Positions 44,224 through 53,878 of a DNA stretch of 64,000 bases are shown here, piece by piece. Each line of letters starts with the position of its first letter. Position 1 is the first letter of the stretch. The position numbers were made by a program, and so were the translations under genes. The DNA is from Corynebacterium halotolerans YIM 70093 = DSM 44683 (GTDB taxonomy: Bacteria; Actinomycetota; Actinomycetes; Mycobacteriales; Mycobacteriaceae), in contig NC_020302.1 of NCBI RefSeq assembly GCF_000341345.1, positions 2,832,075-2,896,074 of the forward strand, in the 5' to 3' direction. Under the pieces are notes generated by a model. That model made no database searches. It was not told the origin of the DNA and saw nothing but the letters and a program-made list of their open reading frames with translations.

Positions 44224-44994
44224 ATGATCTTTCCCCGCACCCGCGCACTGGCCACCCTGGCCCGCTCGCTGCGCCTGCTCACCTCGGTGCGTCAGGAGCA
44301 GACCCGGCCCGACCTGTTCTACGGCGAGCTCGCCGAGGACACCGCCGGGCTGCTCGCCGCGCTGCGCCACGACATCACGGGCGAGTCGTTGTCCGGGGAC
44401 GCGGTGCTCGACGTCGGCGGCGGCCCCGGCTACTTCGCCACCGCCTTCGAGCGCCGCGGGGCGAGCTATGTGGCAGTGGAACCGGACGTGGGCGAGATGT
44501 CGGCGGCCGGCATCGAGGTCGCGGCGTCGGTACGCGGCTCCGGGACGGCGCTGCCCTTCCGCGACGCGGCCTTCGACGTGGTGTACTCCTCCAATGTCGC
44601 CGAACACGTGGACCGGCCCTGGGACATGGGCCGGGAGATGCTGCGGGTCACCCGCCCCGGCGGGCTGGTCGTGCTGAGTTACACGGTCTGGCTCGGCCCG
44701 TTCGGCGGGCACGAGACCGGGCTGTGGGAGCACTACGTGGGCGGCGGCTTCGCCCGCGACCGCTACACGCGCCGACACGGGCACCCGCCGAAGAACGTCT
44801 TCGGCGAGTCACTGTTCGACGTCTCGTGCTCCGAGGGGCTGCGCTGGGCGCGGGGGCTCGAGGAGCAGGGCCTGGCCGACGTCGAGCTGCTCTTCCCCCG
44901 CTATCACCCGTCCTGGGCGTGGTGGCTGGTGCGGGTGCCGCTGGTGCGGGAATTCCTGGTGAGCAACCTGGTCGTCGTGGTGCGCAGGCGCTGA
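44224..44994 (+). CDS. mtrP: SAM-dependent methyltransferase, MtrP-like
   Basis: 256 aa class I methyltransferase: SAM loop VLDVGGGPGYFATAFERRG (about 60-78), acidic residue in VAVEPD, and SSNVAEHVDRPWDMGREMLRVTRPGG. A hydrophobic C-terminal end suggests membrane association. The position next to the GT4 gene matches Rv0224c and C. glutamicum MtrP, which is needed for efficient trehalose-mycolate transport. Substrate not established from sequence. Confidence 0.83.
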   Translation: MIFPRTRALATLARSLRLLTSVRQEQTRPDLFYGELAEDTAGLLAALRHDITGESLSGDAVLDVGGGPGYFATAFERRGASYVAVEPDVGEMSAAGIEVAASVRGSGTALPFRDAAFDVVYSSNVAEHVDRPWDMGREMLRVTRPGGLVVLSYTVWLGPFGGHETGLWEHYVGGGFARDRYTRRHGHPPKNVFGESLFDVSCSEGLRWARGLEEQGLADVELLFPRYHPSWAWWLVRVPLVREFLVSNLVVVVRRR

Positions 44995-45004
44995 GAGCCG
45001 GCGG

Positions 45005-45676
45005 CTACCTGCCCGAGGCGTTTCCCCGGGCGTAGAGGTGCTCGGGGCGGCCCGAGGTGCCGTAGCGCAGGCGGACCTCCAGAATGCCCCGACCCGCCAT
45101 CGCGGCCAGGCGGCGCTGCGCGGTCGCCCGGGAGACCCCGGCGAGCCGGGCGACCTCGCTGGCGGAGAGCACGCCATCCCCGAGGGCGTCCAGCATCAGC
45201 TGCTCCGTCGCCGAGGCGGACGGGCTCGCCGGTTCCTCGGAACCGTGCATGATCGACAGGGCCTGGTCGACCTTCTCCTGTCCGAGTCTGCGGGTTCCGG
45301 AGACCACCCTGCGGAACCGGGCGTAGCGGTCGAGTCGTTCCGCCAGCACCCGTTGGGAGAACGGTTTGACCAGGTAGGCCAGGGTCCCGGCATGTAGGGC
45401 GCGGCGGACCGTGGCGGGTTCGTCGGCGGCGCTGAGCACGAAGGCGTCCACATCTGCCGCACGGACCAGTTCGATCCCGTCCCCGTCGGGCAGGTAGACA
45501 TCGGCCAGCAGCAGGTCCGGGGCGTCCCGGGCGATCACGTCCCTGGCCTCGGCGATCGTCCGTACCGAGTCCAGCACGGTGAAACCCGCCGTGCCCCGTA
45601 CGACGTCCGCGTGGATGCCCGCGACTCGGAAGTCGTCGTCGATCACCAGCACCCGCCAGTCCCTGTTCATTGTCAT
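45005..45676 (-). CDS. citB: Response regulator CitB
   Basis: 223 aa CitB/DcuR-type regulator. Receiver with acidic pocket DDD (13-15), phospho-acceptor Asp59 in LLADVYLPDGDG, and Lys in YLVKPFSQR. The C-terminal helix-turn-helix is LSASEVARLAGVSRATAQRRLAAM. The ATG overlaps the citA stop (ATGA). In C. glutamicum CitAB activates citH and tctCBA when citrate is present; citH is divergent here. Confidence 0.9.
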   Translation of the reverse strand: MTMNRDWRVLVIDDDFRVAGIHADVVRGTAGFTVLDSVRTIAEARDVIARDAPDLLLADVYLPDGDGIELVRAADVDAFVLSAADEPATVRRALHAGTLAYLVKPFSQRVLAERLDRYARFRRVVSGTRRLGQEKVDQALSIMHGSEEPASPSASATEQLMLDALGDGVLSASEVARLAGVSRATAQRRLAAMAGRGILEVRLRYGTSGRPEHLYARGNASGR

Positions 45677-47334
45677 CTACTCCCATCCTCTTCCCGGTCG
45701 CGCCGCCGATCCGCAGTCACTCCCGGTTCCATCACACCCGGCAGCCGGGCGCCGAACACCGCCCCGCGGCCGCTCGGCTGCCGGCCGCGGTCGATGATCC
45801 ACAGATCCCCGCCGCGGCGGCGCACCAGCTCCCGGCACAGCTTGAGTCCGATGCCGTGCCCGTGGACCGCGTCGCCGCCGGCGGACCCGGCCGCGAACAC
45901 ATCGGTGCCGGGGGCAATCCCCGCGCCGGTGTCGGCGACGACCAGCACCAAGTCACCGCCCTCGTCCAGGAGAGTGATGTCGACCTCCCGCGGCGTCTCG
46001 CTTGTCTCCGGTGCTTCCGCAGCCGCCCTGACCGCATTGTCCACGAGGTTACCCAGCACCGTGGCGGTGTCCTCCACCCCGGAGACCGTCCCCAACACGA
46101 GGGTCTCCTCCCCGAGCCTGAGATCCACGCCCCGTTCGGCGGCCTCCATGGATTTCGCCCCGAGGAAGGACTGGAGGAAAGGCTCCGCGAGCAGCTCACC
46201 GTCCGCCAGGGGGTAGTCCACCGGCCCGCGGTCGCGCATCTCCCGCAGGAACTCCCCGGCCTCCCCGATCCGGCCGGCGTCCAGCAGGCCGGTGGCCACG
46301 TGCATGCGGTTGGCGAACTCGTGGCGCTGGACCCGCAACGCCGAGGTCATCGCGCGGACGGAACCGAGCCGCTCGCTCAGCCCCACGATGTCCGTGCGGT
46401 CCCGGACGATGATCACGGAACCCAGCCGGCGCCCGGCCCGTTCGACCGACCGCGAGTCCAGGTAGAGCACCCGGTCGCCGATGGCCACCGCGTCCCGGGC
46501 CTCACCGTTGCGCAGCGCGACCAGCACATCCGCCGGCAGGTCGAGTTCGGCGAACGCGCGCCCCTCGGGAGCTTCGATCCCGAGCATCCGGGCGGCCGGC
46601 TCGTTGCACACGCGGACGATCCCGTCCAGGTCGAGGGAGATGACGCCGTCGTCGACGCCGTCGAGGACCGCCGCCTGGTTCTGCACCAGCGAGACGAGTT
46701 CCTCCGGCTGCAGCCCCAGGGTCAGCTGTTCCCAGCGGCGCCGCATCAGCAGCAGCGCGCCGATTCCGACGGCGAGCGCCACCACCGCTGCCGCGGACAC
46801 CCCGAGCAGCAGCCGCGGCAGCTCATCGAAGACGCTCGCCCGCTCGAAACCCACGCTGACCTCGCCGACCGGTTCCCTCGTGCCGGGGGCGTACACGGGC
46901 ACCTTCGCCCGCGCGGACTCCCCCAATGTCCCGGTCTCCCAGGCGATGATCTCCTGCCCACGCAACGCCGCCTCGTGGCTGGTGCTCACCTGCTCCCCCA
47001 GGCGTTCCTCCTCGGGGTGCGCCAGCCGGATGCCCTCGGCATCCGCGATGACCACGAACAACGCGCCGGTGCGTGCGGTGATGTCCGTGGCGTAGTCCTG
47101 CAGAATTCCCGAGGCCAGCTCCACCTCCGATGCCTCCGGGGCAGCCACCCGTCGGGCGACCTCGCTCCGGACCTCCGGTTCCGCGGCGACGGTGCGGGCG
47201 ATCGACAGCGCCGAGGACTCGGCCTCGGCCTTGAGCTGATTGACGGCCAGCCAGGCGAAGATCACGGCGCACACCGCGACAACGGTCACGACCGTGAGCA
47301 GTTGCAGCAGCAGCACCCTGGTGGCGAAGCGCAT
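45673..47334 (-). CDS. citA: Citrate sensor histidine kinase CitA
   Basis: 553 aa. Helix 1 (VLLLQLLTVVTVVAVCAVIFAWL), then an extracytoplasmic PAS-type citrate domain of about 130 residues including GALFVVIADAEGIRLAHPEEERLG. Helix 2 near 180-200 is followed by a cytoplasmic PAS, then the phospho-acceptor His in RVQRHEFANRMH (about 337). The ATPase domain has NLVDNAV, DTGAGI and GHGIGLKLC. Coupled to citB and divergent from citH. Confidence 0.92.
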   Translation of the reverse strand: MRFATRVLLLQLLTVVTVVAVCAVIFAWLAVNQLKAEAESSALSIARTVAAEPEVRSEVARRVAAPEASEVELASGILQDYATDITARTGALFVVIADAEGIRLAHPEEERLGEQVSTSHEAALRGQEIIAWETGTLGESARAKVPVYAPGTREPVGEVSVGFERASVFDELPRLLLGVSAAAVVALAVGIGALLLMRRRWEQLTLGLQPEELVSLVQNQAAVLDGVDDGVISLDLDGIVRVCNEPAARMLGIEAPEGRAFAELDLPADVLVALRNGEARDAVAIGDRVLYLDSRSVERAGRRLGSVIIVRDRTDIVGLSERLGSVRAMTSALRVQRHEFANRMHVATGLLDAGRIGEAGEFLREMRDRGPVDYPLADGELLAEPFLQSFLGAKSMEAAERGVDLRLGEETLVLGTVSGVEDTATVLGNLVDNAVRAAAEAPETSETPREVDITLLDEGGDLVLVVADTGAGIAPGTDVFAAGSAGGDAVHGHGIGLKLCRELVRRRGGDLWIIDRGRQPSGRGAVFGARLPGVMEPGVTADRRRDREEDGSR

Positions 47335-47479
47335 GATCTTCCCCTCATCTCCTCATCCCGGTCCGGCACGGCGCGGGACAATGCGGAATCCGTCCCGCCG
47401 TCCGTCCCTCATGATCTCAGCCCGCCCGGTGCCGGCGAAAAGAGGCGGCACCTCCGGGGTTGCCGCATCCCCTGAGCAA

Positions 47480-47523
47480 AATGCACAGAAATCTTTAAAT
47501 GCACTTTAGGTGGGCCAATGCAC
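47480..47523 (+). promoter_or_regulatory. Three AATGCAC repeats upstream of citH, candidate CitB sites
   Basis: AATGCAC occurs at 47480-47486, 47498-47504 and 47517-47523, with starts 18 and 19 bp apart, inside an AT-rich stretch of the citA-citH spacer. A weak CRP/GlxR-type match, TGTG-N8-CACT, follows at 47537-47552. Regular spacing on one strand suggests cooperative activator binding. Confidence 0.5.
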
Positions 47524-47610
47524 TCAAGCACGACTATGTGGCGCAGAACACTTAATCTTTCGTGGACGTCAGACCCCACGAACTATTCCCGCCTCTCTGA
47601 AGGACTGTCG

Positions 47611-49152
47611 ATGAATACCCCCGCCACCGTTACGCTCGCCGCGGAATACGCGATGAGCTACACCCTCTCAGACGGAGTCCTCGTCGCCCTCGGCTTCACC
47701 ATGATCCTCACGTTCATGACGCTGATCATGACGGGTCGCCTGACTCCCCTGGTCGCCCTCATCCTCGTTCCCACGATCTTCGGACTCATCGCCGGTGCCG
47801 GCTTCGGCCTCGGTGACATGGTCCTCGACGCCATCGGCGACATGGCCCCCACAGCAGCACTGCTGATGTTCGCGATCATGTACTTCGGCATCATGATCGA
47901 CGTCGGGCTCTTCGACCCGCTGATCCGGGGGATCACCCGGGTGCTGGACAACGACCCGGCGAAGGTCGTCGTCGCCACCGCCGTCCTGGCGGGCGTCGTC
48001 TCGCTCGACGGTGACGGCTCGACCACCTTCATCATCACCACCTCCGCGATGCTGCCGATCTACCTGCGCCTGGGCATGAGCCCCGTCATCCTCACCTGCA
48101 CCGCCGGCCTGATCAACGGCACCATGAATATCGTGCCCTGGGGCGGCCCGACCGCCCGCGCGTCCGCCGCGCTCGGCGTGGACGCCACCGACATCTTCGT
48201 CCCGATGCTGCCCTCCCTGGCCGTCGGCGTCATCATCTGCCTCGCCTTCGCCTGGTGGATGGGCCTGGCCGAGCGCAAGCGCCTCGGCGGCGTCATCGAC
48301 ACCTCCCGCTTCGGCGGCGACGGTGGCCGCGGCGGCGGGACCGTCGGTGGTTCCGGATCCTCCCGTGACGACGGCTTCGGCGGCGGCTCCGGACACGGGC
48401 CCTCCGGCGGCGGGGGCGGAGTGGACACCGACACCCGCGTCGAGGTCGAGGAACACTCCACCGCCGGCCTGGTCGACGACGACGATCCCACGATGGCCGA
48501 CACCGCGCTCGACCCGCACCGTGCGACCCTGCGCCCGAAGCTGATCTGGTTCAACCTGATCCTGACCATCGCCGTGATGGTGCTGCTGGTTCTCAACATC
48601 TTCCCGCTGGCCTTCGTGTTCATGGTCGGCACCGGCCTGGCCCTGGTAGTGAACTTCCCGCAGATCAAGGCTCAGACCAGTGAAATCGTCTCCCATGCCC
48701 CCAGCATCGTCAGCGTGGTCTCCATGGTCCTGGCGGCCGGAGTGCTGGTCGGTGTCCTCGACGGCACCGGCATGGTCACCGCGATGGCGGACTGGATCAC
48801 CACCGTCATCCCGAACTCCATGGGCCCGTACCTGGCCGTGATCACCGGCGTGCTGTCCATCCCGATGACGTTCTTCATGTCCAACGACGCCTTCTACTTC
48901 GGCATCCTCCCGGTCCTGGCGGAGAGCGCCGCGAACTTCGGCATCAACCCGGCCGAGATGGCACGCGCCTCCATCACCGGCCAGCCGGTCCACATGCAGA
49001 GCCCGCTGGTCCCGGCCATCCTCCTGCTGGTCTCCCTGGCCAACGTCAATCTCGGTGACCACCACAAGAAGGTGCTCTGGCGCGCCGTGATCGTCTCCCT
49101 GGCCATGCTGGTCATCGGCGTCCTCGTCGGCGCCATCCCCTTCGCCGTCTGA
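47611..49152 (+). CDS. citH: Citrate transporter CitH (CitMHS family)
   Basis: 513 aa, about 12 helices; imports citrate as a divalent-metal complex with protons. The ATG follows GAAGGA at 6 nt. Family features are SLDGDGSTTFIITTSAMLPIY and NIVPWGGPTARASAAL in the first half and FFMSNDAFYFGILPVL in the second. A Gly/Ser-rich, then acidic, cytoplasmic linker (about 230-305) joins the halves. Divergent from citAB, its regulator. Confidence 0.92.
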   Translation: MNTPATVTLAAEYAMSYTLSDGVLVALGFTMILTFMTLIMTGRLTPLVALILVPTIFGLIAGAGFGLGDMVLDAIGDMAPTAALLMFAIMYFGIMIDVGLFDPLIRGITRVLDNDPAKVVVATAVLAGVVSLDGDGSTTFIITTSAMLPIYLRLGMSPVILTCTAGLINGTMNIVPWGGPTARASAALGVDATDIFVPMLPSLAVGVIICLAFAWWMGLAERKRLGGVIDTSRFGGDGGRGGGTVGGSGSSRDDGFGGGSGHGPSGGGGGVDTDTRVEVEEHSTAGLVDDDDPTMADTALDPHRATLRPKLIWFNLILTIAVMVLLVLNIFPLAFVFMVGTGLALVVNFPQIKAQTSEIVSHAPSIVSVVSMVLAAGVLVGVLDGTGMVTAMADWITTVIPNSMGPYLAVITGVLSIPMTFFMSNDAFYFGILPVLAESAANFGINPAEMARASITGQPVHMQSPLVPAILLLVSLANVNLGDHHKKVLWRAVIVSLAMLVIGVLVGAIPFAV

Positions 49153-49174
49153 CGGCAGTCCCCACTTCCCTGGG

Positions 49175-49214
49175 CCGCTCCCGGACTCCCACCACGATGG
49201 GAGATCGGGAGCGG
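49175..49214 (+). terminator. citH terminator
   Basis: Stem CCGCTCCCG/CGGGAGCGG (9 bp) continues with ACTCCCA/TGGGAG inside; 23 bp after the citH stop. No T-tract. Confidence 0.65.
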
Positions 49215-49860
49215 TCGACCTCGGGGAGCCACAGCTTCCCGGGCAACCCCCTCCATCCCGTCATCGTCGGACCATGAGACTGCGCCACGGACTACCTGCG
49301 GGAACGTTGGGGTCAGGGGACATCAGCCACCGGGATGGCGGCCCTGCGACTCCCTCCTGCGGAGGCGGAGATCTGGACCGGCTTCGACGACTCGACAAAG
49401 GGGAACCCCTTCCACCAGTGGCTGGGCGCCCGAGCCGGGCATCCGGGAAGGTGCCGCCATCCTTATCGGATTACCGACGAGACCCCTCCTTCCGAATCAG
49501 ACTGTCAGCCCCCTTATTCCGTGGAACCGGGGTATCCGGCGAGTCAGATTGGCGAGAGACCGTCCCCGACAGGGCGGCCTCCAGACGTCAGGCGCCGTGG
49601 TCGACGCCCTGATCAGGGAACCACTCCAGGTGATTCCGTACACAAGCCCCCTTTTCGAGACAATTTGAGCAGGTTTAAACATGCCCAGATTCACAGAAGA
49701 GGGGCAGAGTGCGCTTATCGCCTCGAATTCAGAGTGGGAGTTCCGCAGTCATTGTTATTCCCGGAGGTTAGACGGGAAGAATCCTTAAAACCTTGAGCCC
49801 GCCCGGCGCTTCAGGCCGTGACTGACCCCCTGAGGTTCACAGTCACGTCCCTTCAGAAAC
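49215..49860. other. Unexplained low-coding spacer
   Basis: About 650 bp between the citH and pck terminators. Open frames on both strands (e.g. 49335-49796 plus, 49497-49694 minus) show no recognisable domain or ribosome site. It is less GC-rich than the flanks from 49620 on, and holds an 8-bp-arm hairpin CGTGACTG/CAGTCACG at 49817-49847. It may be decayed coding or insertion-element DNA; no transposase motif is seen. Confidence 0.5.
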
Positions 49861-49864
49861 GCCG

Positions 49865-49903
49865 GACCCCGCCGCCACCGGAAGAACCGGCGGGGGCGGG
49901 GTC
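49865..49903 (-). terminator. pck terminator
   Basis: Stem GACCCCGCC/GGCGGGGTC with further CCGG/CCGG pairing inside, 34 bp beyond the pck stop in the leftward direction. Confidence 0.75.
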
Positions 49904-49936
49904 TCAGCGCGGCGTGGTCACGCAGCGCACAGCGGG

Positions 49937-51766
49937 CTACTTCTGGGCGGCCTCGACACGCTCGCGCAGCTTGGCCAGCTGGCCGAAGATCTCCTGCGGG
50001 ATGCGGTCGCCGAGGTTCTTGAGGTACTCCTCGTTGTCCTCGAGGTCGCGGGTCCAGTCCGCGGCCGGGGCGGACAGCGACTCGCGGATGTCCTCCATCG
50101 GGGTGTCCAGGCCGGTGAGGTCCAGGTCCTCGGCACGGGCGGTGTGGCCGACGACGGTGTCCTCGGCGCCCACGCGGCCCTCGATGCGGTCGACGATCCA
50201 CTTCAGGACGCGGGAGTTCTCGCCGAAGCCCGGCCACAGGAAGCGCTTGTCCTCGCCGCGGCGGAACCAGTTGACCAGGAAGATCGAGGGCATGCGGTCG
50301 CCGCCCTTGTTGCCCATGTCAATCCAGTGCTGCAGGTAGTCACCGATGTTGTAGCCGGCGAAGGGCAGCATGGCCATCGGGTCATGGCGCAGGGAGCCGA
50401 CCTTGGCCTCGGCGGAGGCGGCGGTCTGGCCGGAGGCCAGGGTCGCGCCCAGCATGGTGCCGTGCTCCCAGTCGAAGGACTGGGTGACCAGCGGCACGGT
50501 GTCGGGGCGGCGACCACCGAAGAGGATGGCGTCGAGCTTGACGCCCTTCCAGTCGTTGAACTCCGGGGCGGCGACCGGGCACTGCTCGATGGCCACGCAG
50601 TAGCGGGAGTTCGGGTGGGCGGCTGGCCGGTCGGCGTCCGGGGTCCATTCATTGCCCTGCCAGTCGATGAGGTGGGCCGGCTTCTCGCCGTCCATGCCCT
50701 CCCACCAGACGTCGCCGTCGTCGGTGAGCGCGACATTGGTGAACAGGGTGTTGCCCGGCTCCATGGTGCGCATGGCGATCGGGTTGGAGGCGTAGTTGGT
50801 GCCCGGGGCGACGCCGAAGAAACCGTTCTCCGGGTTGACGGCGTAGAGGCCGTCCTCGCGCAGGCGCAGCCACGCGATGTCATCGCCGACGACCTCGGCG
50901 GACCAGCCCTCGAGGGTCGGGGTGATCATGGCGAGGTTGGTCTTGCCGCAGGCCGACGGGAACGCCGCGGCGATGTGGTAGGCCTCGCCCTCCGGGGAGG
51001 TCAGCTTCAGGATGAGCATGTGCTCGGCCATCCAGCCCTCCTCCTTGGCCATGACGGAGGCGATGCGCAGGGCGTAGCACTTCTTGGCCAGGATGGCGTT
51101 GCCGCCGTAGCCGGAACCGTAGGACCAGATCTCCTTGGTCTCCGGGAAGTGGGTGATGTACTTCGTGTCGTTGCACGGCCACGGCACATCCTCCTGGCCC
51201 GGCTCCAGCGGCGCGCCGACGGAGTGCAGGCAGGGGACGAAATCGCCGTCGGTGCCGATCTTGTCCAGCGCCTCCTGGCCCATGCGGGTCATGATGCGCA
51301 TGGACATGACGACGTAGGCGGAATCGGTCAGCTGCACGCCCAGCTTCGGGTCCGGATCGGTGATCGGGCCCATGCAGAACGGCACGACGTACATCGTGCG
51401 GCCCCGCATCGCCCCACGGAAGTGCTCGCGCATCTCCGCCTTCATCTCGGACGGATCGGCCCAGTTGTTGGTCGGGCCGGCGTCCTCCTCCTTCTCGGAG
51501 CAGATGTAGGTGCGGGACTCGACGCGGGCGACGTCGGACGGGTTGGAGCGGGCGAGGTAGCTGTTCGGACGCTTTTCCTCATTGAGCTTGATGAGGGTGC
51601 CTGCCTCAACGAGCTCGGCTGCGAGACGGTCCCACTCTTCCTGGGAGCCATCGGCGAAGACGACGGAGTCGGGTTGGAACAACTCCACTGCCTCGGCAAT
51701 CCAGGTGAGAAGATTCTCATTATCGGTGGGAGCAGGGCCCACGAGGCCCTTAATCGCAGTGGTCAT
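49937..51766 (-). CDS. pck: Phosphoenolpyruvate carboxykinase (GTP)
   Basis: Converts oxaloacetate and GTP to PEP, CO2 and GDP; first step of gluconeogenesis on citrate, acetate and aromatics. 609 aa, family-typical. The P-loop with its reactive Cys is [12 protein letters not shown], metal and GTP sites GDDIAWLR and [13 protein letters not shown], and PEP-binding [13 protein letters not shown]. The ATG has AGGAG 6 nt upstream; the 8-codon upstream extension is not supported. Synteny with trmB and MmpL3 genes matches Rv0211. Confidence 0.97.
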   Translation of the reverse strand: MTTAIKGLVGPAPTDNENLLTWIAEAVELFQPDSVVFADGSQEEWDRLAAELVEAGTLIKLNEEKRPNSYLARSNPSDVARVESRTYICSEKEEDAGPTNNWADPSEMKAEMREHFRGAMRGRTMYVVPFCMGPITDPDPKLGVQLTDSAYVVMSMRIMTRMGQEALDKIGTDGDFVPCLHSVGAPLEPGQEDVPWPCNDTKYITHFPETKEIWSYGSGYGGNAILAKKCYALRIASVMAKEEGWMAEHMLILKLTSPEGEAYHIAAAFPSACGKTNLAMITPTLEGWSAEVVGDDIAWLRLREDGLYAVNPENGFFGVAPGTNYASNPIAMRTMEPGNTLFTNVALTDDGDVWWEGMDGEKPAHLIDWQGNEWTPDADRPAAHPNSRYCVAIEQCPVAAPEFNDWKGVKLDAILFGGRRPDTVPLVTQSFDWEHGTMLGATLASGQTAASAEAKVGSLRHDPMAMLPFAGYNIGDYLQHWIDMGNKGGDRMPSIFLVNWFRRGEDKRFLWPGFGENSRVLKWIVDRIEGRVGAEDTVVGHTARAEDLDLTGLDTPMEDIRESLSAPAADWTRDLEDNEEYLKNLGDRIPQEIFGQLAKLRERVEAAQK

Positions 51767-51871
51767 GTGTTCTCCTGACATATAAGTCACTCGGCAGAGT
51801 TCTCACCCCACAGGGTATCTACTCGACAACCGGTGCGGGCGATTCGTGACCTTTTCCTCATGTGTCACTGG

Positions 51872-52345
51872 TCATGACCGGCCCGTTTCCTCCCGTTCTA
51901 TCCTCCACCACCCCCGATTTTGTTGATGTGAACAACGATCCACCTGCCCTATTTCGGGGGTGCGCTCGGGAGGCAATCCCCACGCTTCACTCGGGCCGGA
52001 AGCCCCATTTCCGGAACCCTCCTCCGGTAGCCCCCACTCGGCCGCGTGGGGGTCGGAGGACCAGACCTCGAAGTCTCCAGCGGCGTGGACGGTGGTGATG
52101 TGGTCAACCTCCCCGTCGGCGTCCAGATCAGCGTAAATGGTCATCCCATTGGCGTCCGCGAGCGTCACGGAATCCCCCGCCGAACCGTCCAGCCGCCAGT
52201 CTTCCCCGCCGAGCGAGAGTCGCAACGAGTCCTCCCCCGCCACCACCTCCCCTGCGCTTCCGACCTCCGTCGTCTCCCCCTCGGGCCCGTCCAGCCCGTC
52301 CAGCCCATGGAAGACCTGCCACCACCCGTCGGACAACGTCCTCAC
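51872..52345 (-). CDS. Hypothetical acidic protein upstream of pck
   Basis: Up to 157 aa, very acidic, no membrane segment. Not recognised beyond similarity in style to small corynebacterial proteins found near pck. The middle, SVTLADANGMTIYADLDADGEVDHITTV, looks like a beta-rich repeat with Asp-rich turns and may bind metal. The GTG at 52345 abuts GGGGA; TTG at 52336 has better spacing and may be the real start. 7 nt after the upstream gene, so co-transcribed with it. Confidence 0.65.
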   Translation of the reverse strand: MRTLSDGWWQVFHGLDGLDGPEGETTEVGSAGEVVAGEDSLRLSLGGEDWRLDGSAGDSVTLADANGMTIYADLDADGEVDHITTVHAAGDFEVWSSDPHAAEWGLPEEGSGNGASGPSEAWGLPPERTPEIGQVDRCSHQQNRGWWRIEREETGRS

Positions 52346-52352
52346 TCCCCTC

Positions 52353-53651
52353 TCAGTCGTGCGCGCGGGTCAGTGCCCGCCGCAGCCAGGCCTGCGGGCC
52401 AGCCGGCGCACCCCCGGCCCCACCCGCCTGCAGGTACCCTCGCCGCAGCCGTCCGGCCTGCTCCCCGGCCCAGGCCGTCCACCGCTGCCGGTGCGCCCGG
52501 CGCCACCGCAGCCAGCCGACGAGCGCGCCGACGGCGATCCCCGCGCCCGCCCCGGTCACCGGATCGAGCGCCCAGACCAGGCGCCCGACGGCCGCACCGG
52601 CGAGGACGGCGAGCAGACCCGCCTGCGCCAGCGGTTCCAGCAGCACCTCCCTGCCCGGTTCGGTCACCTCGCCCCCGCCCAGCTGCCGGGCGAGGCGGCG
52701 GAAACTGGCCAGGGCCGCGCGGTTGTCATCACCAGCCAGTGCGACGGCCTCCTGCAGGCGCAGTTCGAGTGTGCGGCGGCGCCGGCGTTCCAGGTGGTCC
52801 GCCGCCCGCGACCACGCGCCGGGCCGTGGCTCCGGCAACTCGACGGTCCGTGGCCGGTCGAGGACGGCGGTGAGCACCGCCGCGAGTTCCCCCTCGACGG
52901 TGTGGTGACCGGCAACCCCCGCGGGCAGCGGCGCGGTGGAGACGAGCCGACCGACCCGGCGCGCGGCATCGGCGAGCGTGGGGGCGTCGGTGGCGCCCCA
53001 GCCGCGGGCGGGCGCGACCGCCACGACGGCCTCGACGTCCCCGTGGTCCACGATCTCCACGTCCGGCAGCGCGTGGCTCAGCTCGTGGGTGACGGCGCCG
53101 CGGCGCGCTTCCTCGGGCCCGATCACCGCGACACGGACGGCCGGCATCATGACCGGGTCGGCCAGCACCGCGATGGATTCGAGTCCGGGGGCCAGCCCGG
53201 GGTGGCGGGCGGCCAGGGCGTGCAGCTCCCCGGCCAGCAGGTGGGTACGCGCGCCGAGGACGGCCGCCGGGGTCAGGGCGGCGATGACCTGCCGCGCGGC
53301 GTCCTCGCCGAGGTCGGGCACCCGCACGAACAGCGCGGGCCCGGCGAGCATGCGGGAGCGCACCCGGGGTGGGACGGTGCCGGCATGGACGAACACGACG
53401 GCGTCGACGCCCGGGGTGGTCACCGGCCAGTTGACGGCGACCTCGCGGGCGCCGAGCGTGGTGAGCCAGTCCTCCGGCAGGGGCACCGCGGCGTCGAGAC
53501 CGCAGGCGCCGATGCGCGGCGGCCCGGTCAGTTCGATCAGCGTGCGCCGCAGGTCCTCGCCGGCCCGGCAGCCGAAGGGGCGGCCGTGCGCCCAGTCCGC
53601 GGCGCGGGTGAAGATCACGGGCGTCGGTACCGCCGTGGTGTCCCCGGTCAT
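52353..53651 (-). CDS. Hypothetical protein with C-terminal membrane segments
   Basis: 432 aa, not recognised. Soluble N-terminal part to about 240, with alternating hydrophobic strands and helices (VDAVVFVHAGTVPP, PAVRVAVIGPEEARRG), resembling a degenerate nucleotide-binding or Rossmann layout without a P-loop. An Arg-rich helix follows (ADHLERRRRRTLELRLQEA), then hydrophobic helices at about 335-390 and a basic tail. ATG at 53651. Divergent from trmB across a spacer with a strong palindrome. Confidence 0.65.
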   Translation of the reverse strand: MTGDTTAVPTPVIFTRAADWAHGRPFGCRAGEDLRRTLIELTGPPRIGACGLDAAVPLPEDWLTTLGAREVAVNWPVTTPGVDAVVFVHAGTVPPRVRSRMLAGPALFVRVPDLGEDAARQVIAALTPAAVLGARTHLLAGELHALAARHPGLAPGLESIAVLADPVMMPAVRVAVIGPEEARRGAVTHELSHALPDVEIVDHGDVEAVVAVAPARGWGATDAPTLADAARRVGRLVSTAPLPAGVAGHHTVEGELAAVLTAVLDRPRTVELPEPRPGAWSRAADHLERRRRRTLELRLQEAVALAGDDNRAALASFRRLARQLGGGEVTEPGREVLLEPLAQAGLLAVLAGAAVGRLVWALDPVTGAGAGIAVGALVGWLRWRRAHRQRWTAWAGEQAGRLRRGYLQAGGAGGAPAGPQAWLRRALTRAHD

Positions 53652-53811
53652 GACTGTCCATCCCCCGAACTGTCAGTGGTTGCGGGGGCGCCCAGCGTCG
53701 GTGGCGCCCTCCCCACGGCCATGGTGGCCGACGGGCGCGGGCACCGCAACCGGAGCAGTGCCGGCACCACCACTCCAGGCCCATCATTCACACCTGACCC
53801 CATCTCAGGGG

Positions 53812-53842
53812 CCGGAAACCACCGGTTTTCCGGGCCGGAAAA
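53812..53842. promoter_or_regulatory. Palindromic operator-like site before trmB
   Basis: TTTTCCGG-G-CCGGAAAA (53826-53842) is a perfect 17-bp palindrome, with a third half-site CCGGAAA at 53812-53818. It lies just upstream of the rightward trmB-NYN-mmpL3 run and may control it or the divergent hypothetical gene. No known corynebacterial regulator site was matched. Confidence 0.5.
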
Positions 53843-53878
53843 TTGAAGTTCACCCACGGCAAGGGAACAATAGGCACG

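Noticed and set aside
49335-49796. 153-codon frame between citH and pck as a gene
   Set aside because: No ribosome site, no domain, and composition like shadow frames.
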